64,000 bases of DNA from Planctomyces sp. SH-PL62 (GCA_945905295.1 CAMDPX010000001.1:62001-126000), one strand, 5' to 3'. Counted from the first letter of the stretch, positions 47,803 to 57,273 are shown. Translations and numbers: made by a program. The notes: generated from the letters alone by a model not told the origin.

Positions 47803-48099
47803 ATGTTGCGACGAATTGTGTTGGCCGTTGTGCTGTTGTTGGGTGCGGTCGGTCCGCTGGCTCAGTCGGCTCAGGCGTGCCCGATGTGCAAGATCGCCAA
47901 TGAGCAGGACTCGCTGCTGCCGAAGGCTTACATGTACTCGATCCTTTTCATGATGGGGATGATCTTCACGATCGGCGGTGGCATCGGCTATGGGATGTAC
48001 CTGCTGGGCCGCAAAGAGAACGCGGCGATCGAAGGCTGGGAGCAGGGTGAGGCGGATGCCGAGTCGAATGCGGGGGGATTGCAGCCAGCGACGACGTAG
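47803..48099 (+). CDS. Small secreted/membrane protein with CPMCK motif
   Basis: Signal peptide-like N-terminus, AQACPMCKIANEQ, one TM. Confidence 0.7.
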   Translation: MLRRIVLAVVLLLGAVGPLAQSAQACPMCKIANEQDSLLPKAYMYSILFMMGMIFTIGGGIGYGMYLLGRKENAAIEGWEQGEADAESNAGGLQPATT

Positions 48100-48116
48100 T
48101 TTCTGAGAAGGAAAAG

Positions 48117-48189
48117 TGCCCGACGAATTTAAGGAGACGACGAATGTGGTCCATCATTCGTCGTCTCCTTTCATTCGTCGGGCTCTTTT
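48117..48189. terminator. Bidirectional hairpin between convergent genes
   Basis: GCCCGACGAAT...GGAGACGACGAATG / CATTCGTCGTCTCC...ATTCGTCGGGC followed by CTCTTTTTTT. Confidence 0.75.
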
Positions 48190-48198
48190 TTTGAAGCC

Positions 48199-48594
48199 TC
48201 AATTCTCAGACTCGTCACCCCCGCCCTCATCTGATTCGAAATCGGAAGCATCGAAGAAGCAGTCGAACGCCAGGAATAGCGAGCGGGCGTAGCGGAACCA
48301 GAACAGCGGCCAGAGCATGCAATAGACCGCCAGCGGTGGAGCGACCCATTCTTTCGGGACGCCGTATCCGAAGTGCAGGATCAGATAGGCGGCGCTCATG
48401 GTCAGCGAGGTCTGGCCGTAGTTGATGTACGTCGAACCGAGGAAGTAGCCGGGCGAGCGTTCGTACTTCAGTTGGCATCCCGAGCATCGTTCGTGCATGC
48501 GGAACCAGCCGATGAAGAGCGGGCCTTCGCCGCAGCGCGGACAGCGGAGATGCAGGGCTCGTGAGAGGAGCGTGGAGGCGGAGCGTTCGGGCAT
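48199..48594 (-). CDS. DUF983 family protein
   Basis: LRCPRCGEGPLFIGWFRMHERCSGCQLKYERSPGYFLGSTYINY. Confidence 0.88.
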   Translation of the reverse strand: MPERSASTLLSRALHLRCPRCGEGPLFIGWFRMHERCSGCQLKYERSPGYFLGSTYINYGQTSLTMSAAYLILHFGYGVPKEWVAPPLAVYCMLWPLFWFRYARSLFLAFDCFFDASDFESDEGGGDESEN

Positions 48595-48619
48595 CGAGAT
48601 TGAAGATCGTTATTTGAGG

Positions 48620-49417
48620 TCAGGCGAACTGGACCGGGTCGTACTCTGAATCGCTGGGGCGCACGATGAGTCCTGGGAATTGTCCCCGCAATACCTCGGC
48701 GAGGTGTTCCATCGCGGGGCGTTCGGTGGCGTAGTGGCCGGGCAGGATCAGCGCGATGTTGCTCGCTTCCGCTTCCAGGCAGGAGTGGAAGCGAGCTTCG
48801 CCGGTCAGCAACGCCTCGCAGCCTTGTTGAGCGGCATCGCGCAGAAACTCGGCGGCTGCTCCGCAGGCGATGCCGAGTTTGGTGATTGGCCGATCCAAGT
48901 TGCCGACGTACTGCAATGTCGAGACACGCAGCGCGGGTTTCGTAAGTTCGATGAGTTCGCCCAGTGTCATCGCGGTCGGCAAATATCCTAAGCGGCCAGC
49001 GCCAAGTATTGACGTCGAGAGCAAACGCAGCGGCAGCACGTCATACAGATCGAACAACCTCGCAAGCTGCGAGTTGATGCCGTTGACCGAGCTGTCGTAG
49101 CTGGTATGCGGGCTGTAAACCGAGACTCCCGCGCGGATCAGCGATAACAGCATTCGCCCTTCGGAGGTTTCGGCGGTCAGTCGCTGCACGGGGCGAAACA
49201 AGATCGGATGATGACTGACGACCAACTGACACTTTGCCGCGATCGCTTCCTCGGCGACGTTCGGGGAGAGCGTCAAGCAGGTCAGCACCGATTGGATTTC
49301 CTCGGCTGGATCACCGAGCAACAGTCCGACGTTGTCCCAATCCTCGGCGAGGTCCGGCGGTGCGTACTCACGCAGGAAATTGGTGATCTCTCGCAGTCGA
49401 ATCACAGTTAGCTCCAA
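48620..49417 (-). CDS. Nif3-like dinuclear metal centre protein
   Basis: LAEDWDNVGLLLGDP...LVVSHHPILFRPVQRLT...SPHTSYDS...NIALILPGHYATERPAM. Confidence 0.92.
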   Translation of the reverse strand: MELTVIRLREITNFLREYAPPDLAEDWDNVGLLLGDPAEEIQSVLTCLTLSPNVAEEAIAAKCQLVVSHHPILFRPVQRLTAETSEGRMLLSLIRAGVSVYSPHTSYDSSVNGINSQLARLFDLYDVLPLRLLSTSILGAGRLGYLPTAMTLGELIELTKPALRVSTLQYVGNLDRPITKLGIACGAAAEFLRDAAQQGCEALLTGEARFHSCLEAEASNIALILPGHYATERPAMEHLAEVLRGQFPGLIVRPSDSEYDPVQFA

Positions 49418-50856
49418 TCGCGGATAGGGTGGCCAGTGCAGAGCGGAAACGACTCGCCGAGCAGCGGAGCGTGATAGCGCTGGCTGGGATCAACACCGAG
49501 GTGCGTGAGAATCGTGGCCGCAAGATCGGGAGGCGTGACCGGCTTGTCGCTGACATGGCCTCCCAGGCGATCGGTCGCTCCGAAGACATGCCCGGAGGGA
49601 ACGCCTCCGCCGGCGACCAGTGCGGTGAAGGCATGGGGCCAGTGATCGCGGCCTGTCTTCTCGGTGGCGTTGTTCTGAGTGAACTGGCCGATCTTCGGGG
49701 TGCGGCCGAACTCCCCGAGCGCCACGACCATCGTGCTGTCGAGCAATCCGCGTTCGTGCAGATCGGCGAGAAACGCGGCGAACGCGCGATCAAACACCGG
49801 AGCGAGTTTCTTCAGCCGATTGAAGTTGTCGTGATGCGTGTCCCAGAAGGGCGATTGCTTCTCATCGCGCGTGTCGTCGTCCCAATTGACTGATACGAGC
49901 GACACGCCACGCTCGACAAGTCGGCGAGCGAGTAACAAGCTTTGTCCAAATTTGTGCGAGCCGTATCGTTCGCGCGTCGGTGCCGCTTCGCGGTCGAGAT
50001 CGAACGCGGCAGCGGTTTGCTCGCCGGTGATCATCGAGAACGCCTGCCGGTATTGATCGTTGACCAATTGGTTTCGCGGCCCGTCTCCCAGCACTCTGCG
50101 CACGGAGTCCACTTCGCGGAGCAATCCCTCGCGGCGCAGCAGTCGTGCGGCGGGAACATCGGTTGGCAGCCGAATGCCCGGCACCGAAAAATCGTCGCGG
50201 CTGGGATCGCCGTCGATGAGGAAGGCGTTGTGCATCTCGCCCATCAAGCCGCTCGACTGGCCGGCGATGCGAGCGCCTTGGCTGGGAAACATCAGATACC
50301 ACGGCAGCACGACCGACGAGGGCATGCCACCGGAGGCTCGGCCGTATCGCATCACCATCGCCGAGAGTGACGGCCAATCGTCAGGAGCAAGCGTGTCAGT
50401 CGTGCCCGGTCGCCGATGCGGCCGTCCTGTGATCACTTGGCTGCACGCGGTGCCGTGGACTGGGTCGCCGTGAGTCATCGAACGCAACAGGCAGAGCTTG
50501 TCCGCCTGCTTCGCGAGGTTCGGCAGCAGTTCGGAAAGTTGAATGCCTGGGGCAGAAGTGGCGATCGGTTGAAAGATGCCGCGCACGTTTTCTGGTGCTT
50601 GCGTTTTCAAATCCCAGAGGTCGATATGACTAGGACCACCGAACAAAAAAATGAAGACACAGCGTTTGGCCGGAGCGAGCGGAGTCGCTTCGGTCTTGGC
50701 TTCATTTGCCTGAGCGACAGCGTTGAGTCGCAGGCCATTGATCGTCGATTCGCTCAGCCCCAGCCAACTGAGTCCGCCGATGCACAGCCACTCGCGCCGC
50801 GACAATCTCTGCGAGCGAATCCATGGCGTTTGATCGTCGTGCCCGAACTTAAGCAT
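49408..50856 (-). CDS. DUF1501 domain-containing protein
   Basis: LSRREWLCIGGLSWLGL...CVFIFLFGGPSHIDLWDLK...GEFGRTPKIGQ...GRDHWPHAFTALVAGGGV. Confidence 0.93.
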   Translation of the reverse strand: MLKFGHDDQTPWIRSQRLSRREWLCIGGLSWLGLSESTINGLRLNAVAQANEAKTEATPLAPAKRCVFIFLFGGPSHIDLWDLKTQAPENVRGIFQPIATSAPGIQLSELLPNLAKQADKLCLLRSMTHGDPVHGTACSQVITGRPHRRPGTTDTLAPDDWPSLSAMVMRYGRASGGMPSSVVLPWYLMFPSQGARIAGQSSGLMGEMHNAFLIDGDPSRDDFSVPGIRLPTDVPAARLLRREGLLREVDSVRRVLGDGPRNQLVNDQYRQAFSMITGEQTAAAFDLDREAAPTRERYGSHKFGQSLLLARRLVERGVSLVSVNWDDDTRDEKQSPFWDTHHDNFNRLKKLAPVFDRAFAAFLADLHERGLLDSTMVVALGEFGRTPKIGQFTQNNATEKTGRDHWPHAFTALVAGGGVPSGHVFGATDRLGGHVSDKPVTPPDLAATILTHLGVDPSQRYHAPLLGESFPLCTGHPIRDWS

Positions 50857-50910
50857 CGCAAAATCCAGAAGGAGGCGAAGCGAACGGTGAGATTATAGGG
50901 CGGCGCAGCC

Positions 50911-51076
50911 GCAAAGTAGACGAGTCACTCCGTGACTCGACAATTCCGGTCACGGAGAGGCTGTGAACTTTTTGGTAGCTGAAGTCGCCAGACTTCAGAA
51001 TTCACCGAGAAAACTGAACTCTGGCGAGTTCAGCTACCAATTCTTTCACAGCCTCGGAGTGACCGGTCTACTTTGC
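50911..51076. repeat. Nested palindromic elements, outer GTAGAC family interrupted by a 97-bp inner element
   Basis: Inner 50958-51054 has AGGCTGTGAA / TTCACAGCCT ends and is flanked by CGGAG (50953-50957 and 51055-51059). Confidence 0.9.
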
Positions 51077-51164
51077 TTGCGATTCAGCGGGGAGCACCTA
51101 AGCTGTCTGTCGTGCGCTGGACAACGAGCGCGTTCTCACAGACTCCTCCTACCCGACGAAGACC

Positions 51165-51764
51165 ATGCTCAAGATTGAAACTGTTTCCGGCACGGCGGTG
51201 CCGTTGTTGTTGGATGACATTGATACGGATCGAATCATCCCCGCACGTTATCTGCGGTGCGTGACGTTTGATGGGCTCGGCGAGCACGCCTTTGAGGATG
51301 ACCGCCAACAAGATACGCGGCATCCGTTCGATGATCCGCGATTCCAGGGAAGCCGAGTGCTCGTGGCCGGACGAAATTTCGGCTGTGGCTCGTCGCGCGA
51401 ACATGCTCCGCAGTCGCTGCTGCGGTGGGGCATCCAAGCGATCGTGGCGGAATCGTTCGCGGAGATTTTCTTTGGCAACTGCACGTCGCTGGGGATTCCC
51501 TGTGTCGTTGCGTCGCGAGCGGATTTGGAAAAGTTGGTCGCGGCGATTCAGGCGGATCCGAAGCTGGTGGTGACGGTCGATCTCGTCGGTTGCGAAGTGC
51601 GGTTCGGCTCGCAAACGGCAAAGGTCACGATGGTTGAGAGTGCTCGCGGTTCGCTCGTCAGTGGCCAGTGGGATTTTCTCGGCCAGTTGCTCGACAACAA
51701 ACCGGGCATCGCGGCGACGGCGGCGCGGGTGCCGTACTTGAATGGCTTCAACACGGCATCATGA
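51165..51764 (+). CDS. leuD: 3-isopropylmalate dehydratase small subunit
   Basis: [14 protein letters not shown]...[26 protein letters not shown]. Confidence 0.94.
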   Translation: MLKIETVSGTAVPLLLDDIDTDRIIPARYLRCVTFDGLGEHAFEDDRQQDTRHPFDDPRFQGSRVLVAGRNFGCGSSREHAPQSLLRWGIQAIVAESFAEIFFGNCTSLGIPCVVASRADLEKLVAAIQADPKLVVTVDLVGCEVRFGSQTAKVTMVESARGSLVSGQWDFLGQLLDNKPGIAATAARVPYLNGFNTAS

Positions 51765-51780
51765 GGTTGGCTCGGCTGTC

Positions 51781-53157
51781 ATGTGGAAGTTCGCGATTCG
51801 TAATCTGTTCAGCCGACCGGCACGCTCGGCGTTGTCGTTGTTGGGGCTGACGGTGGCGGTCGCGGGGATGGTTGGGCTGTTCTCGGTCGCGCGCGGGTTG
51901 GAGCAGACGTTTGATCGCAGCTTCAAGGGCATTCCCGGAATGGTCATCGTCCAGGCGGGAGCGCCACTGCCGCTATTCTCGAAGTTGCCGACCTCCTGGA
52001 AAGAGGACATCGAGAAAGTGCCGGGAGTGTATGTGGTCGCTCCCGAAGTCTGGCTGCGAGCCAACATCATCGAAGACAAACCGGTGATGGCTCCGCCTCG
52101 GATTTTGCTGGGCGTGGATATCCCCTCGCGGCTGAAGTTGCGGAAAGGGGTCTATACCGAGTCCATGATCGAAGGTCGCTTTCTGGCTCCTGATGACCGT
52201 GGAAAACGGATCGTCGTCATCAGTAAGCAGATCGCCGACGAGCACCACAAGAAAATCGGCGACTCGATGAGCATCAACGGGATCGAGTTTGAAATCGCCG
52301 GGATGTATCACATCGGTTCGCTGCTGCTGGATGTCGCGATCCTGGTGGATGGCGAGACGCTGCGGCAGCTCGGCTGGTTCGATGCGCAGGCGGTGAGCGG
52401 GTTCTACATCGAATCGGATCTCGGCGCGTCGAATGAAGAGGTCAGCCAGCGCGTTCGTGATTTGTTGCAGGAACGGACGCTGACGACTCCATCGCCGTTG
52501 TCGTTTTTGGCTCTGGCTGGATTGGGGACGCCGAGTGCGCCGAGCAAATCGGAATCGAGCAGTGTCGGCGGCTGGTTGTTGAAGGCGTTTGCGGGATCGA
52601 ACCCTGATAAGCCGTCTGACGGTAACCAGCGTGAGACTTCCAATTCATCGGTGCCTACCGGGGGGCTGACACCACCCGCTCGCCAAGAGAAGCCGAAGCG
52701 GCCATCACCGGTGGAGGTTCGGAATGCGTCGGATTTCTCCGAGCGTTTCAAAGAAATGGGCGAGGACTTGAACTTGGTCCTGACGGTGTTGACCGGCATT
52801 GGCATGACGATCGCCGTGCTGAGCATCGTCAACACCATGCTGATGAGCGTCAGCGAACGAGTCATTGAGTTTGGTGTCCTCAAAGCGAATGGCTGGACGC
52901 CGTGGGACGTGTTGCAGTTGATCACGGCCGAAAGCGCGACGCTCGGACTGGGGGGCGGAATTTTGGGGGCGCTGATTGGCTGGGTGGCGACGCGCGTCAT
53001 CAATGCGCAGTGGCCCGACCGCGTGAATCTGTTTGCGAGTCCGGGCTTGTTGGTCTTCAGTGTCGCGTTCAGCACCGTGGTCGGTTTGCTGGGGGGCTTG
53101 TATCCGGCCATCTGGGCCATGCGCCTGTCGCCGATGGAAGCGATTCGTCGCGGTTGA
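51781..53157 (+). CDS. ABC transporter permease (FtsX/MacB-type)
   Basis: MWKFAIRNLFSRPARSALSLLGLTVAVAG...SIVNTMLMSVSERVIEFGVLKANGWT...LSPMEAIRRG. Confidence 0.92.
   Translation: MWKFAIRNLFSRPARSALSLLGLTVAVAGMVGLFSVARGLEQTFDRSFKGIPGMVIVQAGAPLPLFSKLPTSWKEDIEKVPGVYVVAPEVWLRANIIEDKPVMAPPRILLGVDIPSRLKLRKGVYTESMIEGRFLAPDDRGKRIVVISKQIADEHHKKIGDSMSINGIEFEIAGMYHIGSLLLDVAILVDGETLRQLGWFDAQAVSGFYIESDLGASNEEVSQRVRDLLQERTLTTPSPLSFLALAGLGTPSAPSKSESSSVGGWLLKAFAGSNPDKPSDGNQRETSNSSVPTGGLTPPARQEKPKRPSPVEVRNASDFSERFKEMGEDLNLVLTVLTGIGMTIAVLSIVNTMLMSVSERVIEFGVLKANGWTPWDVLQLITAESATLGLGGGILGALIGWVATRVINAQWPDRVNLFASPGLLVFSVAFSTVVGLLGGLYPAIWAMRLSPMEAIRRG
52657..52685. repeat. REP-like fragment in permease CDS
   Basis: ACCGGGGGGCTGACACCACCCGCTCGCC resembles ACCGGGGGGCTGACGCCGCCCCGCTCGCC at 59471-59499. 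Confidence 0.7.
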
Positions 53158-53180
53158 TCACGGAACTAATGCGTTGCGAC

Positions 53181-53265
53181 GGGGTCGGGAGTCTTTTTCA
53201 TGCCGCGGAATCTTCAAGACCTGCATATCGTTTTCTGACGCGGCATGAAAAAGACTCCCGACCCC
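53181..53265. repeat. 27-bp perfect inverted repeat, 31-nt loop
   Basis: GGGGTCGGGAGTCTTTTTCATGCCGCG / CGCGGCATGAAAAAGACTCCCGACCCC. Confidence 0.95.
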
Positions 53266-53290
53266 TTCCGTTTCCAAGGACTCTCATGCC

Positions 53291-54469
53291 ATGTCGCTCA
53301 ATCCTCTGCCGCTGAGTTATTGCACCAACGTGCATCCGGGGCTGACGGTGGCTCAAGTGGAACGTGGTCTCACGGAATTCACGGTGCCGGCCGGACAGCG
53401 ATTCGGATCGCCGTTGGCGGCGGGGTTGTGGTTGGCTCAGCCGGTGATTCGCGAGTTGCTGTCCGACCCGGACGGAGCGAAACGATTCGCGGCGCGCGTG
53501 GCCGAGTTGGGCTTGTGTACCTACACGCTCAATGTGTTTCCCTTCGGCGACTTTCACAGTGAGCGAGTCAAAGAAAACGTCTATCTGCCTGATTGGACTC
53601 AGCAGAACCGGTTGGAGTACTCGTGGGATTGTGCTCGCGTGTTGGCCGAACTGATCCGCGCGACGCTGCCCAGCGGTGCAGAGGGAAGTCTTTCGACGGT
53701 GCCGCTCGGCTTCAAGACACTGGCGAGGGCGACGGACTTCGAAGCGAACTGCATTCGCAACTTGATCGAGTTCGCACGACGGCTCGCGCGGCTGGAGGGG
53801 GAGACCGGGCAGATGATTCGGCTGGCGATTGAACCGGAGCCGTGCTGCGTGCTGGAAACGACGGCGGAGACCATCGCCTTCTTCCGCCGCTTGCGTGATC
53901 GTGCGGCGAGCGAGGGTGTACTCGACGCAGTCGAGCGGCATCTGGGTGTCTGCTACGACGTCTGCCATCAGTCGGTGGAGTTCGAGGATGTCGCCGAGTC
54001 GATCGCCTCGCTGGCTCGCGAACGCATTCGCATCAACAAAGTCCACATCACCTGTGCTCTGCAACTCACCAATCCCGGCGCGAATGATGCGGCGAGAGAA
54101 GCGTTGGCGCACTTCGTCGAGCCGCGTTACTTGCATCAAACATTCGCGCGGTCTGCGTCGGGTGATGTGCGGCGAGTGCTCGATTTGACCGCCGAGTTGG
54201 CACGCACTCCGCCCGCCGATTTCGCGGAAGCCGATTGCTGGCGGATTCACTTTCATGTCCCGGTCGATGCCGAGCGGATTGGGCCGCTGGAGACGACTCG
54301 CGCCGATCTAGGAAAGGGGCTGGTGGCGGTCACAAAACTGGACTACGCCCCCCATCTGGAGGTCGAGACCTACACCTGGAACGTCCTCCCCGGCGGCGAC
54401 AGGCCCGAGTTGGTCACCGGCTTGGCTCGCGAACTGTCTGCCACGCGCGACTTGCTGGCCGGACGGTAA
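53291..54469 (+). CDS. EboE-like metabolite traffic / TIM-barrel protein
   Basis: LSYCTNVHPGLTVAQV...LGLCTYTLNVFPFGDFHSERVKENVYLPDWTQQNRLEY...HLGVCYDVCHQSVEFED. Confidence 0.7.
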   Translation: MSLNPLPLSYCTNVHPGLTVAQVERGLTEFTVPAGQRFGSPLAAGLWLAQPVIRELLSDPDGAKRFAARVAELGLCTYTLNVFPFGDFHSERVKENVYLPDWTQQNRLEYSWDCARVLAELIRATLPSGAEGSLSTVPLGFKTLARATDFEANCIRNLIEFARRLARLEGETGQMIRLAIEPEPCCVLETTAETIAFFRRLRDRAASEGVLDAVERHLGVCYDVCHQSVEFEDVAESIASLARERIRINKVHITCALQLTNPGANDAAREALAHFVEPRYLHQTFARSASGDVRRVLDLTAELARTPPADFAEADCWRIHFHVPVDAERIGPLETTRADLGKGLVAVTKLDYAPHLEVETYTWNVLPGGDRPELVTGLARELSATRDLLAGR

Positions 54470-54638
54470 TCCTCCCAACTTCCCACCACGAATTTGTTTG
54501 CTCGGCCCCCGCGCGTTTTTTTGTCCTCGAATTCCGCTCGGGGCCGGGCTTCATTCTGACTTCAGGATTGATCCGTCATTCTCTCGCCCATTGGTTTTTG
54601 TTTTCTTTTTTGTTTTCCCATTTTCACGAGGTCACGAA

Positions 54639-54854
54639 ATGTCTGTCCTACTTTCACCGCAGGAGCCTGCCGCGATGGATCGCATCTACCCCCTGGCCGC
54701 TGATGTGGGCTTGGCCGCTCCCGGCGATGAGTTCGCCTGGGACTTCGCGCCGCACGAAATCGACGTCTCGGATTTGGAGTGCCATCCGCTGCTGGCATCC
54801 GACTTGCCGCTGAATTCAGAACTCCAGTCGCTGCAATCGACGGCGCAACTGTGA
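54639..54854 (+). CDS. Small acidic hypothetical protein
   Basis: 71-aa ORF MSVLLSPQEPAAMDRIYPLAADVG..., followed by a strong terminator. Confidence 0.5.
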   Translation: MSVLLSPQEPAAMDRIYPLAADVGLAAPGDEFAWDFAPHEIDVSDLECHPLLASDLPLNSELQSLQSTAQL

Positions 54855-54881
54855 CGTCTGCTTTGGTTTCTTCTGAAAACA

Positions 54882-54918
54882 AAAGGTCTTCTCGCTCGCG
54901 TGAGAAGACCTTTTTGTT
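54882..54918 (+). terminator. Rho-independent terminator
   Basis: AGGTCTTCTC-loop-GAGAAGACCT followed by TTTTGTTT. Confidence 0.88.
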
Positions 54919-54942
54919 TGGAATGCCCCCTGTGACGATCAT

Positions 54943-55003
54943 GTAGGACGGACAATCCTGTCCGTCCTCAAGAACTCATGACGGACAGGATTGTCCGTTC
55001 TAC
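54943..55003. repeat. BIME-like element, GACGG family
   Basis: GTAGGACGGACAATCCTGTCCGTCC ... GACGGACAGGATTGTCCGTTCTAC. Confidence 0.93.
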
Positions 55004-55045
55004 AAAATGCGCGCAGCTCAAAATGTTTTCTTCTTCGGAGCCTTC

Positions 55046-56146
55046 ATGCACCACGTTCTGCAACAACTGAGCGAAGCGGTCTCACGCCATCAGCCGGTCG
55101 CGTACACAGCATTGGTGGAGACGCGCGGGTCCACGCCTCAAAAGGCGGGAGCAACGATGCTCGTCTTCCCGGACGGTTCGCAGGTCGGCACGCTCGGCGG
55201 CGGCTGTGTCGAAGCCGAGGTGAAGCGGCGAGCGTTGCGGCTGCTCGATGATGGAAAAACGGAACTGCTGACGTTCAATCTCGACAGCGACTACGGCTGG
55301 GACGACGGCCTGATCTGCGGCGGTCGCATGAAGATGCTCGTCGATCCCGTGCGAGGCGAAGCGGAGTTCGCGTATTACCGGCAACTGCTGGAGCTGCTCG
55401 CCACCGATCAAGGCTGCACCGAGGCGGTCGTTCTGGATCCGGACAAAGCGGGCGGACACGCGGCGGATCGCTTTCTGCTCGATGACAGCGGTGCGATCGT
55501 CGTGAAAGCGAGTCACGATGCTGCTGCGGATTTGCCGCCGGCGATTGCTGAGCACTTGCGTCCGCTGACACTGCGGCCTCGGCCGTATGTGGCAGCAGGG
55601 GTCTCGTTCTTGCCGCATCTGCGCCGCTGCCGATTGGTCATCGTGGGAGCGGGGCACGTCGGCCAAAAGGTCGCCGAGTTGGCGGCCGCGTGCGACTTCG
55701 ACGTCTGGGCGGTCGATGACCGCGAGCAATACTGCAATCCCGAACGCTTCCCGCTGGCCAAGCGGCTGATCGTCGGCGACATCGACACGGCCCTCAGCGG
55801 GTTGGAGATTGACCACAGTACTTACTGCCTGATCGTGACGCGCGGACACAATCACGACGAGGAAGCGTTGTACCACCTCGCTGAGACTTCGGCTCGGTAC
55901 GTCGGTCTGATCGGCAGCCAGCGTAAGATCAAAATGATCTTTGAGGACTTGCTCCGCGAAGGCATTTCACGCGAGGCGTTGTCGCGTGTATTCGCGCCGC
56001 TGGGTTTCGACATCGGCTCGCAAACAGTTCCGGAGATCGCCGTCAGCATCGTGGCGGAATTGATCGCCCATCGGAATCTCGGTGAGCTTCCCGCGCGGTA
56101 TCGCCGTTCCAGCTTATTGGAAGAAGTCTCGGTGCCATCCACATAG
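55046..56146 (+). CDS. XdhC/CoxI family protein
   Basis: ETRGSTPQKAGATMLV...GTLGGGCVEAEV...LVIVGAGHVGQKVAELAAACDFDVWAVDDR...YVGLIGSQRK. Confidence 0.93.
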   Translation: MHHVLQQLSEAVSRHQPVAYTALVETRGSTPQKAGATMLVFPDGSQVGTLGGGCVEAEVKRRALRLLDDGKTELLTFNLDSDYGWDDGLICGGRMKMLVDPVRGEAEFAYYRQLLELLATDQGCTEAVVLDPDKAGGHAADRFLLDDSGAIVVKASHDAAADLPPAIAEHLRPLTLRPRPYVAAGVSFLPHLRRCRLVIVGAGHVGQKVAELAAACDFDVWAVDDREQYCNPERFPLAKRLIVGDIDTALSGLEIDHSTYCLIVTRGHNHDEEALYHLAETSARYVGLIGSQRKIKMIFEDLLREGISREALSRVFAPLGFDIGSQTVPEIAVSIVAELIAHRNLGELPARYRRSSLLEEVSVPST

Positions 56147-56418
56147 CCGCTGCCCGCCCGCGTTCGAGTGGCCCCCAAGCCCCTCCGGGTTAAACGGTCA
56201 GTGTCCGAGGAGGGCTTGTTCGGCGTCTTCGAGTTCTTCCATCCGGCGCAGGTCGCCGTGTTTCACGATCAACCGCCGGGCTTCACTCGAAGCTCGCGTC
56301 ACGGACTCTCATGGATAATCCTCCTTCCCTCCTCACCTCCCCGCACTGGTCTGTAGCCTTCATTTGCCAATAAATCTCAAAAGAGCATTTGCCAAGCGGC
56401 CATCTCCAAAGGGACACC

Positions 56419-57264
56419 ATGCGGATCGCCTTTGATTGCGAACAATGCGGAGCCAACTACAAAGTCGAAGCCGATCGCGCCGGACAGAAAGCGATCTGCA
56501 AAACCTGCGGTGCGGACTTGCGCGTCCCGGTCCCTCCGCCGCCGAACGAATCCCCCGCCACAGTCCTGCGTCACGAGGAACGGACGAAGCCGTTCGAGTT
56601 AGTCACCGGCGACGGCGAACAGATCGACGCGATCGTCGAGCACATCGAATCGCATATCGGGGAAGTGACGATGGTCTTTCACGAGATCGTCTCGGACCTC
56701 GTCCACATCGACGTGCATCACGTTCCGCCGGAGCCGGGTCGTGAGTTTCACACGCTGATCACGACCGGCATGAGCGACAAGCCGATGAACATCCCCGACG
56801 GCGCAGAGGATTTTCGGTATGCCGAACTCGTGATCTGCCTGCCGCCCGATTGGAAGCTGACGAAAGAGGACTTCGGCAGCGAAGAAAACTACTGGCCGAT
56901 CCGGCTGATCAAATCGCTCGCGCGGTTGCCGCACGAGTACGACACCTGGCTCGGCCCCGGCCACTCGATTCCCAACGGCGGCGACGACCCGCAGCCCTAT
57001 GCGAACAACACGCGATTGTGCTGCGCGATCATCGTTCCTGCCGTGCGGTTCGGCGAAAAGTTTCTGCGTCTGGAAACGCCGGACGAGCGAGTCATCAACT
57101 TCTACTCCGTCTGGCCGATCCTGCCCGACGAGACGGAGTTCAAACTCAAACACGGCTACGACGAACTGATGGACCGGCTGCTCTCTCGCGAAGTCTCCGA
57201 TGTGATCGACGTGAAGCGTCGGAGTGCGGTCGCTCGCCGTGGATGGTGGCCGTTCGGCAAGTAA
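56419..57264 (+). CDS. Suppressor-of-fused (SUFU)-like protein with N-terminal zinc ribbon
   Basis: CEQCGANYKV...CKTCGADL; SDLVHIDVHHVPPEPGREFHTLITTGMSDKPM...ELVICLPPDWKL. Confidence 0.85.
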   Translation: MRIAFDCEQCGANYKVEADRAGQKAICKTCGADLRVPVPPPPNESPATVLRHEERTKPFELVTGDGEQIDAIVEHIESHIGEVTMVFHEIVSDLVHIDVHHVPPEPGREFHTLITTGMSDKPMNIPDGAEDFRYAELVICLPPDWKLTKEDFGSEENYWPIRLIKSLARLPHEYDTWLGPGHSIPNGGDDPQPYANNTRLCCAIIVPAVRFGEKFLRLETPDERVINFYSVWPILPDETEFKLKHGYDELMDRLLSREVSDVIDVKRRSAVARRGWWPFGK

Positions 57265-57273
57265 CCCGACGCG

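Noticed and set aside
56160-56320. Short minus-strand reading frame (TRASSEARRLIVKHGDLRRMEELEDAEQALLGH)
   Set aside because: Only ~37 codons with no recognisable family; could be a gene remnant but unsupported.
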